Shown here: positions 1-8,386 of the stretch, in pieces | Numbering within the stretch: position 1 is the stretch's first letter | Layout of the letters: every line of letters starts with the position of its first letter | NCBI GenBank assembly: GCA_003169975.1 | Contig: PNAA01000007.1 | Span: 107,267 to 156,952, forward strand | DNA length: 49,686 nt | Source: Spartobacteria bacterium | GTDB lineage: Bacteria; Verrucomicrobiota; Verrucomicrobiia; Chthoniobacterales; UBA10450 | Direction: 5' to 3' | Translations under genes and position numbers: made by a program | The notes under the pieces: generated by a model | Databases searched by the model: none | What the model saw: the letters and a program-made list of their open reading frames with translations, nothing else | What the model was told of the DNA's origin: nothing

Positions 1-1382
1 ATCCACCACGTCGCGTAGGTCGAAAATTTATAACCACGGCGGTATTCGAATTTCTCCACCGCCTTCATCAGGCCCATGTTGCCCTCCTGAATGAGGTCGA
101 GGAACGAGAGACCGCGGTTCGTATATTTTTTCGCGATCGAAATAACGAGGCGCAGGTTGGCCTCGATCATTTCCGTTTTGGCCCGGAGCGCTTTGTGCAG
201 CCAGCCGCGCAATTCCTGGTAGCGCGCGTAAAATTCGGTGATCGAAAGCCAGAGCGTCATTTCAACGTCCCGCAATCTTTTTGCATGCAGATTATGGCCG
301 CGCTTTTTCGGACGCTTTTTCATCTCCTCCTGGATGCTGCGAAGGAGCGCGTAATGTTCGTCCGCGAGGTGCACGAATTCTTCGGTCACTCGCTGCTTGA
401 AGAAAAACTGCGGATAGAGGCTCTGCAGTTTGGCGACGGCTTTCTCGAACTTCTTTAGCTTGGCGTCGTCGCGGTGACTCCCGCGCGTCAGGCGCTCATA
501 GTCGCGCGCCAGCTCCGCGCTCATCTTCTGCACTTTTTTGCAAAGCCGCGGGAGCATCTTCATGTAGCGCTCGCGGCTCTCGATTTTCTTGTCGAGAATC
601 ACACGATCGAAACGCTCGCCGCCTTCGACCAGTTTCGCCGCCAATTCAAGATGCGCCGGCGCGACGAATCCGAAGCGATTGATGTGTCCCGCGACCATCT
701 CTTCGGCTTCCTCGATGCGCTTGGAGATTTCCACTTCCTGCTCCCGCGTCAGCAGCGGCACCTGGCCCATCTGCTTCAAATACATCCGCACCGGATCGTC
801 GAGGATGTCGAGCTTCGGCTCCGCTTTTTCCTCGTCCTCCTCGGAATCCTTTTTGACGTCCTTGTAACGATCCACCTCCGACGCCTCGATGATGTCGATC
901 TCGAGTTTGCGCAGGCGCATTAAGATCAGGTCGAGCTCGTCCGCGTCGGTCAGGTCCGGCGGCAACGCCTCGTTGAGGTCATCGAAGGTGAGATAGCCTT
1001 GTTCCTTGGCCAGCTTGATCAGCTCCCGAATGCGCGCCTGGGTGGTGCTCGCCGGCGTCGCCGGGGGCGAATCGCCATTGCTTCCGGCAAATTCCGCGCG
1101 GTGATTATCCAGCGTCCGTTTCCTGGCCGGCGGCCGGAGGAACGACTTCTTCCCGGGCGGACGACCACGTCCACGCTTGGGCGGTGGGGCCATGTTTGCA
1201 ACCGGCTTCCGTGGACGACCGCGCGACCGCTTCACTTGGGCAACGGCTTTTTTGGCGCGCGCTTTCTTAATGCGCACTTTTTTCGCCTTGGGCTTCGGCG
1301 GACGACCACGCTTCTTCGGCTTGCGCGCAGTGGATTTAACCGGCCTCTTCGGGCGGCCGGATGTTTTCAATTTCTTGGCCAA
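1..1382 (-). CDS. rpoD: RNA polymerase primary sigma factor RpoD, C-terminus outside window
   Basis: Housekeeping sigma-70 factor, which directs core RNA polymerase to promoters. About 460 residues are visible and the gene runs off the left edge inside region 2. Residues about 112-170 match region 1.1 ([16 protein letters not shown]), about 194 onward is region 1.2 ([12 protein letters not shown]), and the left edge shows region 2 ([40 protein letters not shown]). The first 80 residues are a Lys/Arg/Pro-rich extension with three AT-hook cores RGRP at residues 25-28, 54-57 and 72-75. No ATG is in frame before residue 64; I chose the TTG at 1382-1380 because coding character continues upstream of M64 and an in-frame stop lies shortly before the TTG. 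No clear ribosome binding site is seen, so the start is the uncertain part. It lies 66 bp downstream of dnaG on the same strand, the classic primase-sigma pairing. Confidence 0.95.
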   Translation of the reverse strand, partial: MAKKLKTSGRPKRPVKSTARKPKKRGRPPKPKAKKVRIKKARAKKAVAQVKRSRGRPRKPVANMAPPPKRGRGRPPGKKSFLRPPARKRTLDNHRAEFAGSNGDSPPATPASTTQARIRELIKLAKEQGYLTFDDLNEALPPDLTDADELDLILMRLRKLEIDIIEASEVDRYKDVKKDSEEDEEKAEPKLDILDDPVRMYLKQMGQVPLLTREQEVEISKRIEEAEEMVAGHINRFGFVAPAHLELAAKLVEGGERFDRVILDKKIESRERYMKMLPRLCKKVQKMSAELARDYERLTRGSHRDDAKLKKFEKAVAKLQSLYPQFFFKQRVTEEFVHLADEHYALLRSIQEEMKKRPKKRGHNLHAKRLRDVEMTLWLSITEFYARYQELRGWLHKALRAKTEMIEANLRLVISIAKKYTNRGLSFLDLIQEGNMGLMKAVEKFEYRRGYKFSTYATWW

Positions 1383-1448
1383 AACGAGGTGCTGTTGAGC
1401 GATAAACGAGATAGCAGGATCTACGCTAGCCGCGGTCCGTCACCCTAC

Positions 1449-3254
1449 TCAGGACTCCACCGCGCGGGTCGGCGAAAACCGTGAAAAATCGTCGAGTTGC
1501 CCACGCAGGTCAACAACTTGTTTCTGCAACGCGACCACCTCGCCCGGGCTGAGCCGGGGCAGCTTCAATCTGCTCTCCGCCGCCTGCAACCTCCGGCGCA
1601 GAGCTGGCTGGCGCAGACCCTCCCACCAATCACGCGCCACCGCGGCGGCGTTGGGCGGTTTTTTCTGCAAGAGCCAGGCCGAGACTAACGACTCCTCCGC
1701 GGCCGGGAGCGAAGACATGAAAAGGTTGAGCGACGCCGGGTCGTCAGGGCGCAAATCACTCTCCAGGATGCGGGCCAACATCTCGCTCCCTGGCGTCTCC
1801 TTCACCACCTCCGGCCAATCCTGGGTCAGCAGGAAATTGCGCGCCTCGGCATCCCGCAGCGCAAGCAGGCAAAGCAGCGCGATCTCGTGCCGGGGCGCCG
1901 GCGCGACCATCCGCAGCGGCGCGTTAGGGTTTCTCGTGCGCTGCGGCTTTGGCAGGAGGGTCGAGAAATCCGCCGTCCCAACGCCGAGGCGGGCGGCGAC
2001 CTTGCTGATCACTTCGTTTCGCATCAAGGGGTCGTGCACGCGCGCGACCGTTTCGGCCAGTTGCCGGGCGAGCTGCATCTTCTTACTCAAATTCGTCACG
2101 TCCGTCGCCGCGACTTCGCGCTCGATCCAAAAATCGAAAAAATCGCGCGCGGCGGCGATCCGGGCGCCGAATTTCTCCGCGCCTTCCTTCCGGACTAACG
2201 AATCGGGATCTTCGCCCGGCGGCATTTCGGCCACGCGGACGACGAGATTGTTTTCCAGCAACGGTTCCAGGGAACGCTCGGCCGCCTTTTGCCCGGCCGC
2301 ATCGGCGTCGAAACAGAGTACGACTTCGTTGACGTAACGTTTCAAGATGCGGGCCTGGCCTTCGGTGAAGGCGGTGCCCTGGGGCGCCACGACATTCGTC
2401 AGGCCGGCTTCGAAAAGCGTGATCAGGTCGAGCTGGCCTTCGCAAACGATGGCGCAGCCCGCGTCGATCAAGCCGCGCTTGGTTTTGTGCAGGCCGAAGA
2501 GGATGCTGCCCTTGCGGAAGAGCGGCGTCTCGGGCGAGTTGAGATATTTCGCAGCCTCCTTGTCGCTCGTTAGGATGCGCCCGCTGAAGGCGATGACCTC
2601 GCCGACATCGTTGCAGATCGGAAACATAAGGCGGCCGCGAAACCGATCGTAGACTTCGCTTTCGGGGCGCTCTTCGTCGCGCAGCTTGACGAGGCCGCTC
2701 TGCAAAATCGTGCCCCGCTTGTAGCCCTGATCGAGCGCCCATTTCAGACAGGCGTCCCAACTTTCCGGCGCAAAGCCGAGCTGCCACGACTTCACCACCG
2801 CGCTGCTGATTCCGCGCTGCTTCAAGTACTCGCGCGCCGGCGCGGCGAACTCTCGTTTCAGCAGGTTTTCGTGAAACCACTCCGCCGCTTCCGCGTGCAA
2901 TTTCAGCAGCGTCCGCCGCGCTTCGTGCTGCCGATCGTCGTCCGTGCTGCCGCCTTGCTCCTCGATCACCGGAATACCCGCGCGGGCGGCGAGGCGTCGC
3001 ACGGAGGCCGGAAAATCGATGTGCTCGTAATCCATCACGAAGCGGAAGACACTCCCGCCGACGCCGCAGCCGAAGCAGTGAAATGATTGCCGCGCCGGGT
3101 TGACGTGGAACGACGGAGTTTTCTCCTGATGAAACGGACAGAGCGCGCGGAAGTTCGTGCCGGCGCGTTTGAGAGGGAAATAGGAACCGATCACCTCCAC
3201 GATGTCGTTCGCGGCGGCAACTTGCTCGATGGTGTGGTTCGGGATCGTTCCCAT
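1449..3254 (-). CDS. dnaG: DNA primase DnaG
   Basis: Primase that makes RNA primers for replication; 601 residues, normal for the family. The N-terminal zinc-binding domain has C39, H42, C60 and C63 (CPFH and CFGCG). The TOPRIM catalytic core follows, with the acidic residue in CEGQLDLI near residue 271 (EGYMD in most homologues) and the DAD motif in CFDADAAGQKA near residue 315. The C-terminal third, which would bind helicase, is poorly conserved. The ATG start gives the usual N-terminus with IPNHTIEQV and DIVEVIGSY. It is followed on the same strand by rpoD after 66 bp, so the two are probably co-transcribed. rpsU, often the first gene of this operon, is absent. The upstream neighbour at 3.3 kb is divergent. 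Confidence 0.97.
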   Translation of the reverse strand: MGTIPNHTIEQVAAANDIVEVIGSYFPLKRAGTNFRALCPFHQEKTPSFHVNPARQSFHCFGCGVGGSVFRFVMDYEHIDFPASVRRLAARAGIPVIEEQGGSTDDDRQHEARRTLLKLHAEAAEWFHENLLKREFAAPAREYLKQRGISSAVVKSWQLGFAPESWDACLKWALDQGYKRGTILQSGLVKLRDEERPESEVYDRFRGRLMFPICNDVGEVIAFSGRILTSDKEAAKYLNSPETPLFRKGSILFGLHKTKRGLIDAGCAIVCEGQLDLITLFEAGLTNVVAPQGTAFTEGQARILKRYVNEVVLCFDADAAGQKAAERSLEPLLENNLVVRVAEMPPGEDPDSLVRKEGAEKFGARIAAARDFFDFWIEREVAATDVTNLSKKMQLARQLAETVARVHDPLMRNEVISKVAARLGVGTADFSTLLPKPQRTRNPNAPLRMVAPAPRHEIALLCLLALRDAEARNFLLTQDWPEVVKETPGSEMLARILESDLRPDDPASLNLFMSSLPAAEESLVSAWLLQKKPPNAAAVARDWWEGLRQPALRRRLQAAESRLKLPRLSPGEVVALQKQVVDLRGQLDDFSRFSPTRAVES

Positions 3255-3368
3255 GCGCGCTGTTTTTCCTCGTGACGACTGCGGAACGCTGCCAGATTAA
3301 CGCAGAGCCCATCTCAAGTCATGTCGAGCAAAGTCGAGACATCCCGTGGCGCAACGTGCCGTGCGGCC

Positions 3369-4784
3369 ATGATCTTCCGTAAACCAACCATGCTGCGTAT
3401 TCTCACCATCTTTCTGGCTGCGACCTTTTCGTTAGGCGCAGCCGAGGCACGCGAAGTAATCGGCCCGGGCAACGTTGTGGTCGTCCCGTTGCATGGAGAG
3501 GTTTCGCCCTCGCTCGCGCTCTTCCTCCGTCGCGCGCAAAAGGCGGCCGAGAACGACGGCGCGACCGCGATCGTCCTCGACATGAATACTTATGGGGGGC
3601 AGCTCGATTCGGCGGAGCAGATTACCGACATCCTGAATCACGCCACGATCCCGACTTACACCTACATCAACACCAATGCCGGTTCGGCCGGTGCGATCAT
3701 CGCGCTTTCCACCAAGCACATCTACATGGCGCCGGTGAGCGCGATCGGCGCGGCCGCGCCGATCCTCTCGACCGGCGAAGATCTCCCGCCGACGCAGAAA
3801 AAGAAGACGGTCTCCTACTGGTCGGCGCTCGTCCGCGGCGCGGCGCTGAAGAACGGCCACAACCCCGACATCGCCGAAGCCTTCATCAACAAGGAGAAGG
3901 AAGTCAAAATCGGCGACCAAGTGATTCATCCGAAAGGCTCGCTCCTCACCCTCAACGCGCAGGATGCGACCGAAAAAATCAACGGGAAACCGGTGTTGGC
4001 CGAGGGCATCGCCGATTCATTGCCCGAGCTGATGCAGAAGGCGGGTTTGAAAGGCGACGTGATCGAGTTCGAGCCGAGCGGCTTCGAGCAACTCGCCTTT
4101 TGGCTCACCGCGCTGTCGCCTCTCTTATTGTTAGGCGGAATTCTGGGCGCTTACCTCGAGTTCAAGATTCCCGGGTTCGGCCTGGCGGGGATCATTTCCA
4201 TCGTCTGTTTTGCCCTCTTTTTTTTCGGACACTATTTTGCCGGGCTCGCCGGTTGGGAGGTGGTCGGGCTTTTCCTTCTCGGGGTCTTCTTCGTCCTGGT
4301 GGAGGTTTTGTTTTTCGGGCATTCGACGATTGTCTTTGGGGTCGTCGGGGTGCTCTTGATGTTCGCCTCGCTCCTCTGGGCGATGGTCGATCGCTATCCG
4401 GGCCAGAAATTTGTCCCGACCGGACAGATGCTAAAAATTCCGCTGCTCAATATGTTGCTGACCTTCGTCGCCGCCGCGATCCTGATCGTGCTCCTCGCCC
4501 GCTTCCTCCCGCAGACGAGCATCTATCGCCGCTTCATTCTCTCCACCACCAATCCCCCGGGTCCTTCACTGGCGGGCGCGCCGCGCTCGTTTGCCACCGC
4601 TCTTCCGCTCACTCCTGGAATGCGTGGTCGCGCCCTAACGATTCTCCGGCCGAGCGGAAAGGCGGAATTCGAGAGCCACGTAGTGGACGTCGTCACCGAA
4701 GGGGAATTCATCGCGCCGGAAACGCCGGTCGCGATCGTCTCGACTGACGGGATGCGGGTCGTGGTCCGGGGAGTTGCCGCCTGA
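3369..4784 (+). CDS. NfeD-family membrane-bound ClpP-class serine protease
   Basis: Long-form NfeD/STOPP protein. A signal peptide (MLRILTIFLAATFSLGAAEA) leads into a ClpP/SppA-like crotonase-fold protease domain with the presumed nucleophile serine in NTNAGSAGAIIAL. A hydrophobic block of four to five membrane segments starts near LAFWLTALSPLLLLGG and ends near LLTFVAAAILIVLLARF, and a C-terminal OB-fold NfeD domain starts at GMRGRALTILRPSG. Such proteins act in membrane-protein quality control alongside stomatin-type partners; no stomatin gene is in the window. Starts at 3321, 3369 and 3390 are all in frame; 3369 and 3390 give a clean signal peptide and none has a strong ribosome binding site. 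The stop overlaps the next ATG (TGATG), so translation of the following permease is probably coupled. Confidence 0.88.
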   Translation: MIFRKPTMLRILTIFLAATFSLGAAEAREVIGPGNVVVVPLHGEVSPSLALFLRRAQKAAENDGATAIVLDMNTYGGQLDSAEQITDILNHATIPTYTYINTNAGSAGAIIALSTKHIYMAPVSAIGAAAPILSTGEDLPPTQKKKTVSYWSALVRGAALKNGHNPDIAEAFINKEKEVKIGDQVIHPKGSLLTLNAQDATEKINGKPVLAEGIADSLPELMQKAGLKGDVIEFEPSGFEQLAFWLTALSPLLLLGGILGAYLEFKIPGFGLAGIISIVCFALFFFGHYFAGLAGWEVVGLFLLGVFFVLVEVLFFGHSTIVFGVVGVLLMFASLLWAMVDRYPGQKFVPTGQMLKIPLLNMLLTFVAAAILIVLLARFLPQTSIYRRFILSTTNPPGPSLAGAPRSFATALPLTPGMRGRALTILRPSGKAEFESHVVDVVTEGEFIAPETPVAIVSTDGMRVVVRGVAA

Positions 4785-5656
4785 TGTCGCGCCGCGCGCC
4801 GATCCTGGCGGCCGAAGCGCGACTTTCGCTCTCGCGCAGCGCGCGGACGGCGCTGAGCTACCTCGCGCTTTTCGTCTTCACGCTCTTCGCGCTTTATCCG
4901 ATCAGCCGCATCGTAACGCTCGCGCTCCGGCCGGGCGACCAGCTTCTTTCCTCCTCGCTCGCGCTCATTCCGCACGGCGCGACGCTGGCCAACTTCCGCA
5001 CTCTGATTTTCGAGACGCCGTTCCTGCGCTGGCTCGGCAATTCGACGCTCATCGCGCTCGCAGTCACCATCACAGGCGTGGCGCTCGCCTCGACCGCCGG
5101 CTACGCCCTTTCGCGCTATCGTTTTCTTGGCCGGAGCACCACGCTCAACGGGCTGCTCGTCACGCAAATGTTCCCCGCGACAATGTTGCTCCTTCCGCTC
5201 TATCTCATCCTGATCAAGCTCAGCCTGATCAATTCCTACCTCGGTGTCGTCATCATCTACACCGCGACCGCGCTGCCGTTTTGCATCTGGCAATTGAAAG
5301 GCTACTACGACACCATCCCGCTTTCGCTCGAGGAAGCCGCCGGGATCGATGGCTGCACCCGCTGGCAATCGTTTTACCTCATCGTCCTCCCGCTTTCCGC
5401 GCCGGCGATCGTGATCACCGCGCTCTTTTCCTTCATGACCGCGTGGAACGAATATGTCGTCGCCGCCCTTGTTCTCCAGGATGTGGAAATCTTTACCCTC
5501 CCGGTCGGTCTGAAGATGTTTCAATCGAACATGAGCACGCAATGGGGCCTCTACGCCGCCGGTGCGCTGCTTGTTTCCATTCCAGTCGTGATCCTTTTTC
5601 TCTTCCTCAGCCGGTTCCTCATTTCGGGCTTGAGTTCCGGCGCGGTAAAGGGTTGA
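4784..5656 (+). CDS. Carbohydrate ABC transporter permease, MalG type
   Basis: Inner-membrane permease of the MalG/binding-protein-dependent family, 290 residues with about six membrane segments. The EAA loop that docks onto the ATPase is present as EEAAGIDGCTRWQSFYLIV, followed by LPLSAPAIV. The family also shows in the conserved MTAWNEYVVAALVL stretch and the C-terminal SGLSSGAVKG, typical of MalG-like proteins. The substrate cannot be told from the permease alone. No partner permease (MalF), substrate-binding protein or ATPase occurs in this window, so it is an orphan here. Its ATG overlaps the stop of the NfeD gene (TGATG), an odd pairing that may simply reflect genome rearrangement. Confidence 0.92.
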   Translation: MSRRAPILAAEARLSLSRSARTALSYLALFVFTLFALYPISRIVTLALRPGDQLLSSSLALIPHGATLANFRTLIFETPFLRWLGNSTLIALAVTITGVALASTAGYALSRYRFLGRSTTLNGLLVTQMFPATMLLLPLYLILIKLSLINSYLGVVIIYTATALPFCIWQLKGYYDTIPLSLEEAAGIDGCTRWQSFYLIVLPLSAPAIVITALFSFMTAWNEYVVAALVLQDVEIFTLPVGLKMFQSNMSTQWGLYAAGALLVSIPVVILFLFLSRFLISGLSSGAVKG

Positions 5657-5673
5657 AGTTGCGCCCTGCGCTT

Positions 5674-6443
5674 ATGAAAAAGCTGACCTTTGCTCTTTGT
5701 CTCACCCTCGTGTTCGGACTCGTTAGGGCAGACCAGACCAACGTCGCCGAGGACGACGCCAGCCGGGAGGCCTACAACGGCGGCTTCGACAGCGGCAAGA
5801 ACGGGGGAAGCGGCTTTGGCGAATGGAAAATGACGACCGAAGGCAACGACGAGAACCGCCACTCCGGGTTTTTCGTCGCGACGACGCAAAACAATTCCGA
5901 TCTGAACGGCATTGCGCATAACGACAAGGCATGGGCCTCTACGCCAACGGCACCGGCTTCGAACAGGCCGTCGCCTACCGCGCATTCGCTAACCCGCTCG
6001 CGGTCGGCGATTCCTTTTCCTTCATGATGGAGAACGGCGTCTTCGAGAAAAAATTCGCGACCGACGATCCGGCCGGCGGTTTGGTCGGCCTCACCCTGCG
6101 GACGAGCAACGCCACCGACTCGACGGCCGACTACAACAAGGACGCCGTCTTCGAATTCGGCTGCTACCAAGGGAAGACCAATTATCAGATCTACGACGGC
6201 TCGGGCGAGGACAAGACCGACTCCGGCGTCCCGTTCACCGATGCGGGCGTCGCCGTCACCATCACCGGGGAGGACAGCTACGATCTGGAGATCCAGACGA
6301 TGAGCGACAAGAAGTTGACGAAATTACCGGGGCGAAAGCTGAAAGCGGCGGGCGCGATTACGAGCCTCGCGATTTTCAATCGCAACAGCGAGAAGAACGA
6401 CGCCTACTTCAACTCGCTCCAGGTCGCGCGCGAAGCGAAGTAA
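5674..6443 (+). pseudogene. Secreted protein of unknown function, disrupted by one frameshift
   Basis: A signal peptide (MKKLTFALCLTLVFGLVRA) starts 17 bp after the permease stop. The first frame runs to about 5930 (NGIAHNDKA) and then diverges; the second frame picks up at MGLYANGTGFEQAVAYR and ends at 6443. One missing base near 5930 (aaggcatgggc where aag-gcc-atg-ggc would keep frame) explains the break. The joined protein would have about 256 residues, rich in Gly, Asn, Thr and Asp, with alternating strand-like segments, as in secreted beta-sandwich or lectin-like proteins. I do not recognise the family. Because the rest of the protein is well preserved, this may be a recent mutation or a sequencing error. 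Confidence 0.6.
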
Positions 6444-6483
6444 ACTTCATCCTTCCGCCTTCCGCCCTCATCCTTCTGGAACG

Positions 6484-6557
6484 TGCGCCCGGCGCGGCTC
6501 GAACGCGCAACCTACAGCTTCGGAGGCTGTCACTCTATCCAGTTGAGCTACGGGCGC
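6484..6557 (-). tRNA. tRNA-Arg, anticodon CCG
   Basis: Read on the minus strand, the acceptor stem GCGCCCG pairs with CGGGCGC and the discriminator base is A. The anticodon arm has the loop CTCCGAA inside a five-base stem (ACAGC/GCTGT), giving anticodon CCG. The T arm is GCGCG-TTCGAGC-CGCGC. No CCA is encoded after the discriminator, so the tail must be added by nucleotidyltransferase. It decodes CGG arginine codons and lies between the frameshifted secreted protein and rplS, on the opposite strand to both. Confidence 0.95.
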
Positions 6558-6683
6558 AGCGAGCGTGATTATAACGATCGCACCGGAAAGCACAACCGGC
6601 GGCCTGTCAGGCCCGCGCCCTTTACAATCCCCCGCAGGCGCGCTAGGTATTCGACCCCGTTTCCAGAGCGGCAAGCGACTTTT

Positions 6684-7022
6684 ATGAACATCATCGACAC
6701 CATCGCCAAAGAGCAGCAGAAGACCGACGTCACGAAATTCAAAGTGGGCGATGGGGTGCGCGTGCACACCCGCGTGCGCGAAGGCGACAAGGAACGGATC
6801 CAGATTTTCGCCGGCATCGTGATCGGCCGCAAAGGAACCGGCTTGAACCAGACTTTCACCGTGCGCCGCATCTCCTACGGCGAAGGCGTGGAGCGCGTTT
6901 TTCCGGTCCATTCTCCGCGCATCGCGAAGGTGGAAGTGGAAAAGCAGGGCAAGGCGCGCCGCGCGAAGCTCAATTACCTGCGCAATCGCAAGGGCAAGGA
7001 AGCGACCGCGGTGCGGGAATAG
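6684..7022 (+). CDS. rplS: 50S ribosomal protein L19
   Basis: L19 of the large ribosomal subunit, found at the 30S-50S interface. The 112-residue product has the family's features: [16 protein letters not shown], the [12 protein letters not shown] loop, [17 protein letters not shown], and the basic [14 protein letters not shown] tail. The ATG at 6684 gives the normal L19 N-terminus ([11 protein letters not shown]); longer in-frame extension would run into the tRNA. It precedes rnhB and yraN in the common rplS-rnhB-yraN order, but trmD, rimM and rpsP, often upstream, are absent here. Confidence 0.97.
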   Translation: MNIIDTIAKEQQKTDVTKFKVGDGVRVHTRVREGDKERIQIFAGIVIGRKGTGLNQTFTVRRISYGEGVERVFPVHSPRIAKVEVEKQGKARRAKLNYLRNRKGKEATAVRE

Positions 7023-7029
7023 TTTGCGA

Positions 7030-7115
7030 TTGTGGCGGCGGTCTGTGACCGCCGAAACGTCGGCCGCCTTGGCGCCGCGATCGTTGCCGTTGGCGCTCAC
7101 AGAGCGCCGCTACAA
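7030..7115. repeat. Intergenic inverted-repeat element between rplS and rnhB
   Basis: Outer arms TTGTGGCGGC (7030-7039) and GCCGCTACAA (7106-7115) are inverted copies with one mismatch. Inside is a second hairpin built on GGCGGTCTGTGACCGCC. It belongs to the general class of TGTAG/CTACA-ended elements seen elsewhere in the window. It argues against using the upstream ATG at 7032 as the rnhB start. Confidence 0.65.
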
Positions 7116-7160
7116 AAAATCTGCGGAAATCTGCGTCGTCTGTGGATACACTGCGCAGCG

Positions 7161-7784
7161 ATGTATCGTCGCTGCAATTTTCGCCACGAAAAAAAATTGC
7201 GCGCTCTCGGCATCGCGCGCATCGCGGGGATCGATGAAGCCGGCCGCGGCGCGCTTGCTGGACCCGTCGTCGCGGCGGCGGCGATTTTGCCAGAGCGTTT
7301 TCGACACCGGAAATTAAACGATTCGAAACAGCTTTCGCCTGAGCTGCGCGAAGAGATTTACCAATACCTGACGAATCACTCCGAGATCGTTTGGGCGGTC
7401 GGGATCGTCGATTCGCTCGAGATCGACCGGATCAATATCCTGCGTGCTTCGCGGCAGGCGATGCGAATCGCGGTCGCCGGCCTGACGATTTCTCCTGAGC
7501 ACGTCTTGATCGACGGACTCCCGGTTTTTCCATTTCCGCTTCCGCAGACGGCGATCGTCGATGGCGATTGCCTCAGCCTGAGCATCGCGGCGGCGAGCGT
7601 GATCGCGAAGGTGACGCGCGACACTTTGATGCGGGAGTTTTGCGCGCGTTTTCCGCAGTATTGTTTCAGCCAGCACAAGGGATACGGAACCGAGCTGCAT
7701 CTCCAGAAACTTCATGAGCATGGGCCTTGTCCAATTCACCGCCGATCGTTTGAACCGGTGGCGCCGCCGGTTTTTTCCTTCTAG
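7161..7784 (+). CDS. rnhB: Ribonuclease HII
   Basis: Endonuclease that cuts RNA in RNA-DNA hybrids and removes misincorporated ribonucleotides. The catalytic signature GIDEAGRGALAGPVVAAA carries the first Asp-Glu pair; further acidic residues sit in the VLIDG stretch and in VDGDCLSLSIAAASVIAKVTRD. The C-terminal QHKGYGTELHL segment is also typical. The frame is open from 7032, but 7030-7115 is an inverted-repeat element, so the ATG at 7161 (MYRRCNFRH) is preferred, giving 207 residues, a usual length. The end overlaps the start of yraN by about 70 bp, consistent with co-translation. Confidence 0.94.
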   Translation: MYRRCNFRHEKKLRALGIARIAGIDEAGRGALAGPVVAAAAILPERFRHRKLNDSKQLSPELREEIYQYLTNHSEIVWAVGIVDSLEIDRINILRASRQAMRIAVAGLTISPEHVLIDGLPVFPFPLPQTAIVDGDCLSLSIAAASVIAKVTRDTLMREFCARFPQYCFSQHKGYGTELHLQKLHEHGPCPIHRRSFEPVAPPVFSF

Positions 7785-8166
7785 CTCCGGGCACCTGCGG
7801 CTCGGGGTACGCGGCGAGAAGTTGGCCGCGCGTTATCTGCGCCGCCACGGTTTCAAGATCCTTTACCGCAACTTCCGGGGGCGCCAGGGCGGCGAGATCG
7901 ACCTCGTCTGCCGCGAGCGCGACACCCTTGTTTTCGTGGAGGTGAAGACCCGGACACGCGAGGATTTCGGGCGGCCGCTGGAGGCGGTCAATCGCCAAAA
8001 GCAACGCCGCATTTCGTTAGGCGGTCTGGCCTGGTTGCGATTGCTGGGCAACCCCGACATCCTGTTTCGCTTCGATGTCGTGGAAGTCACGATGGCGGAT
8101 CAGGCAGCGCCCCGGGTCGAGCTCGTGCGGAACGCGTTTCAATTGTCGGATCCGTATATTTACTGA
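7714..8166 (+). CDS. YraN family protein (UPF0102), endonuclease-like fold
   Basis: Small protein of the YraN/UPF0102 family, which has a restriction-endonuclease-like fold; its cellular role is not settled. The hallmark GEIDLVCRERDTLVFVEVKTR lies near residues 66-86, with the D and E-x-K residues that would bind metal. RGEKLAARYLRRHGFKILYRN precedes it. Two close ATGs (7714 and 7720) both lie within the end of rnhB. The rnhB-yraN neighbourhood is widespread in bacteria and supports the call. Confidence 0.92.
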   Translation: MSMGLVQFTADRLNRWRRRFFPSSSGHLRLGVRGEKLAARYLRRHGFKILYRNFRGRQGGEIDLVCRERDTLVFVEVKTRTREDFGRPLEAVNRQKQRRISLGGLAWLRLLGNPDILFRFDVVEVTMADQAAPRVELVRNAFQLSDPYIY

Positions 8167-8185
8167 AGAGCGCGCACCGCTGCGG

Positions 8186-8271
8186 GTTGTAGCCGGGATC
8201 GGCGATCCCGGTGGGTGAGCGTCGCCACGTCAGCGAGCGACCAGGGTCACCCGCCTCAGGCGGGCTACAAC
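8186..8271. repeat. REP-like intergenic element, full copy (GTTGTAGCC family)
   Basis: Perfect 9-bp terminal inverted repeat GTTGTAGCC (8186-8194) and GGCTACAAC (8263-8271), with an inner hairpin CGGGATCGGCGATCCCG next to the left end. A second full copy lies at 16750-16827, and partial copies at 20387, 45609 and 48477. It follows the yraN stop by about 20 bp and may end transcription or stabilise mRNA. Confidence 0.8.
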
Positions 8272-8386
8272 TCGGGCGCGCCACGTGCGCGCTCCGCACA
8301 ACCAACAATCGGCCAACACTACCCCGCGCCTTTTGCCGCCAGTTTTTGTGCTGTTGTTTCGGTAATTTTTCTGCTACACCCGCCCC

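Noticed and set aside
4774-6027. 417-residue open frame on the plus strand
   Set aside because: Mostly an out-of-frame shadow of the MalG-type permease; only its last part (from 5674) is the real frame of the secreted protein before its frameshift.
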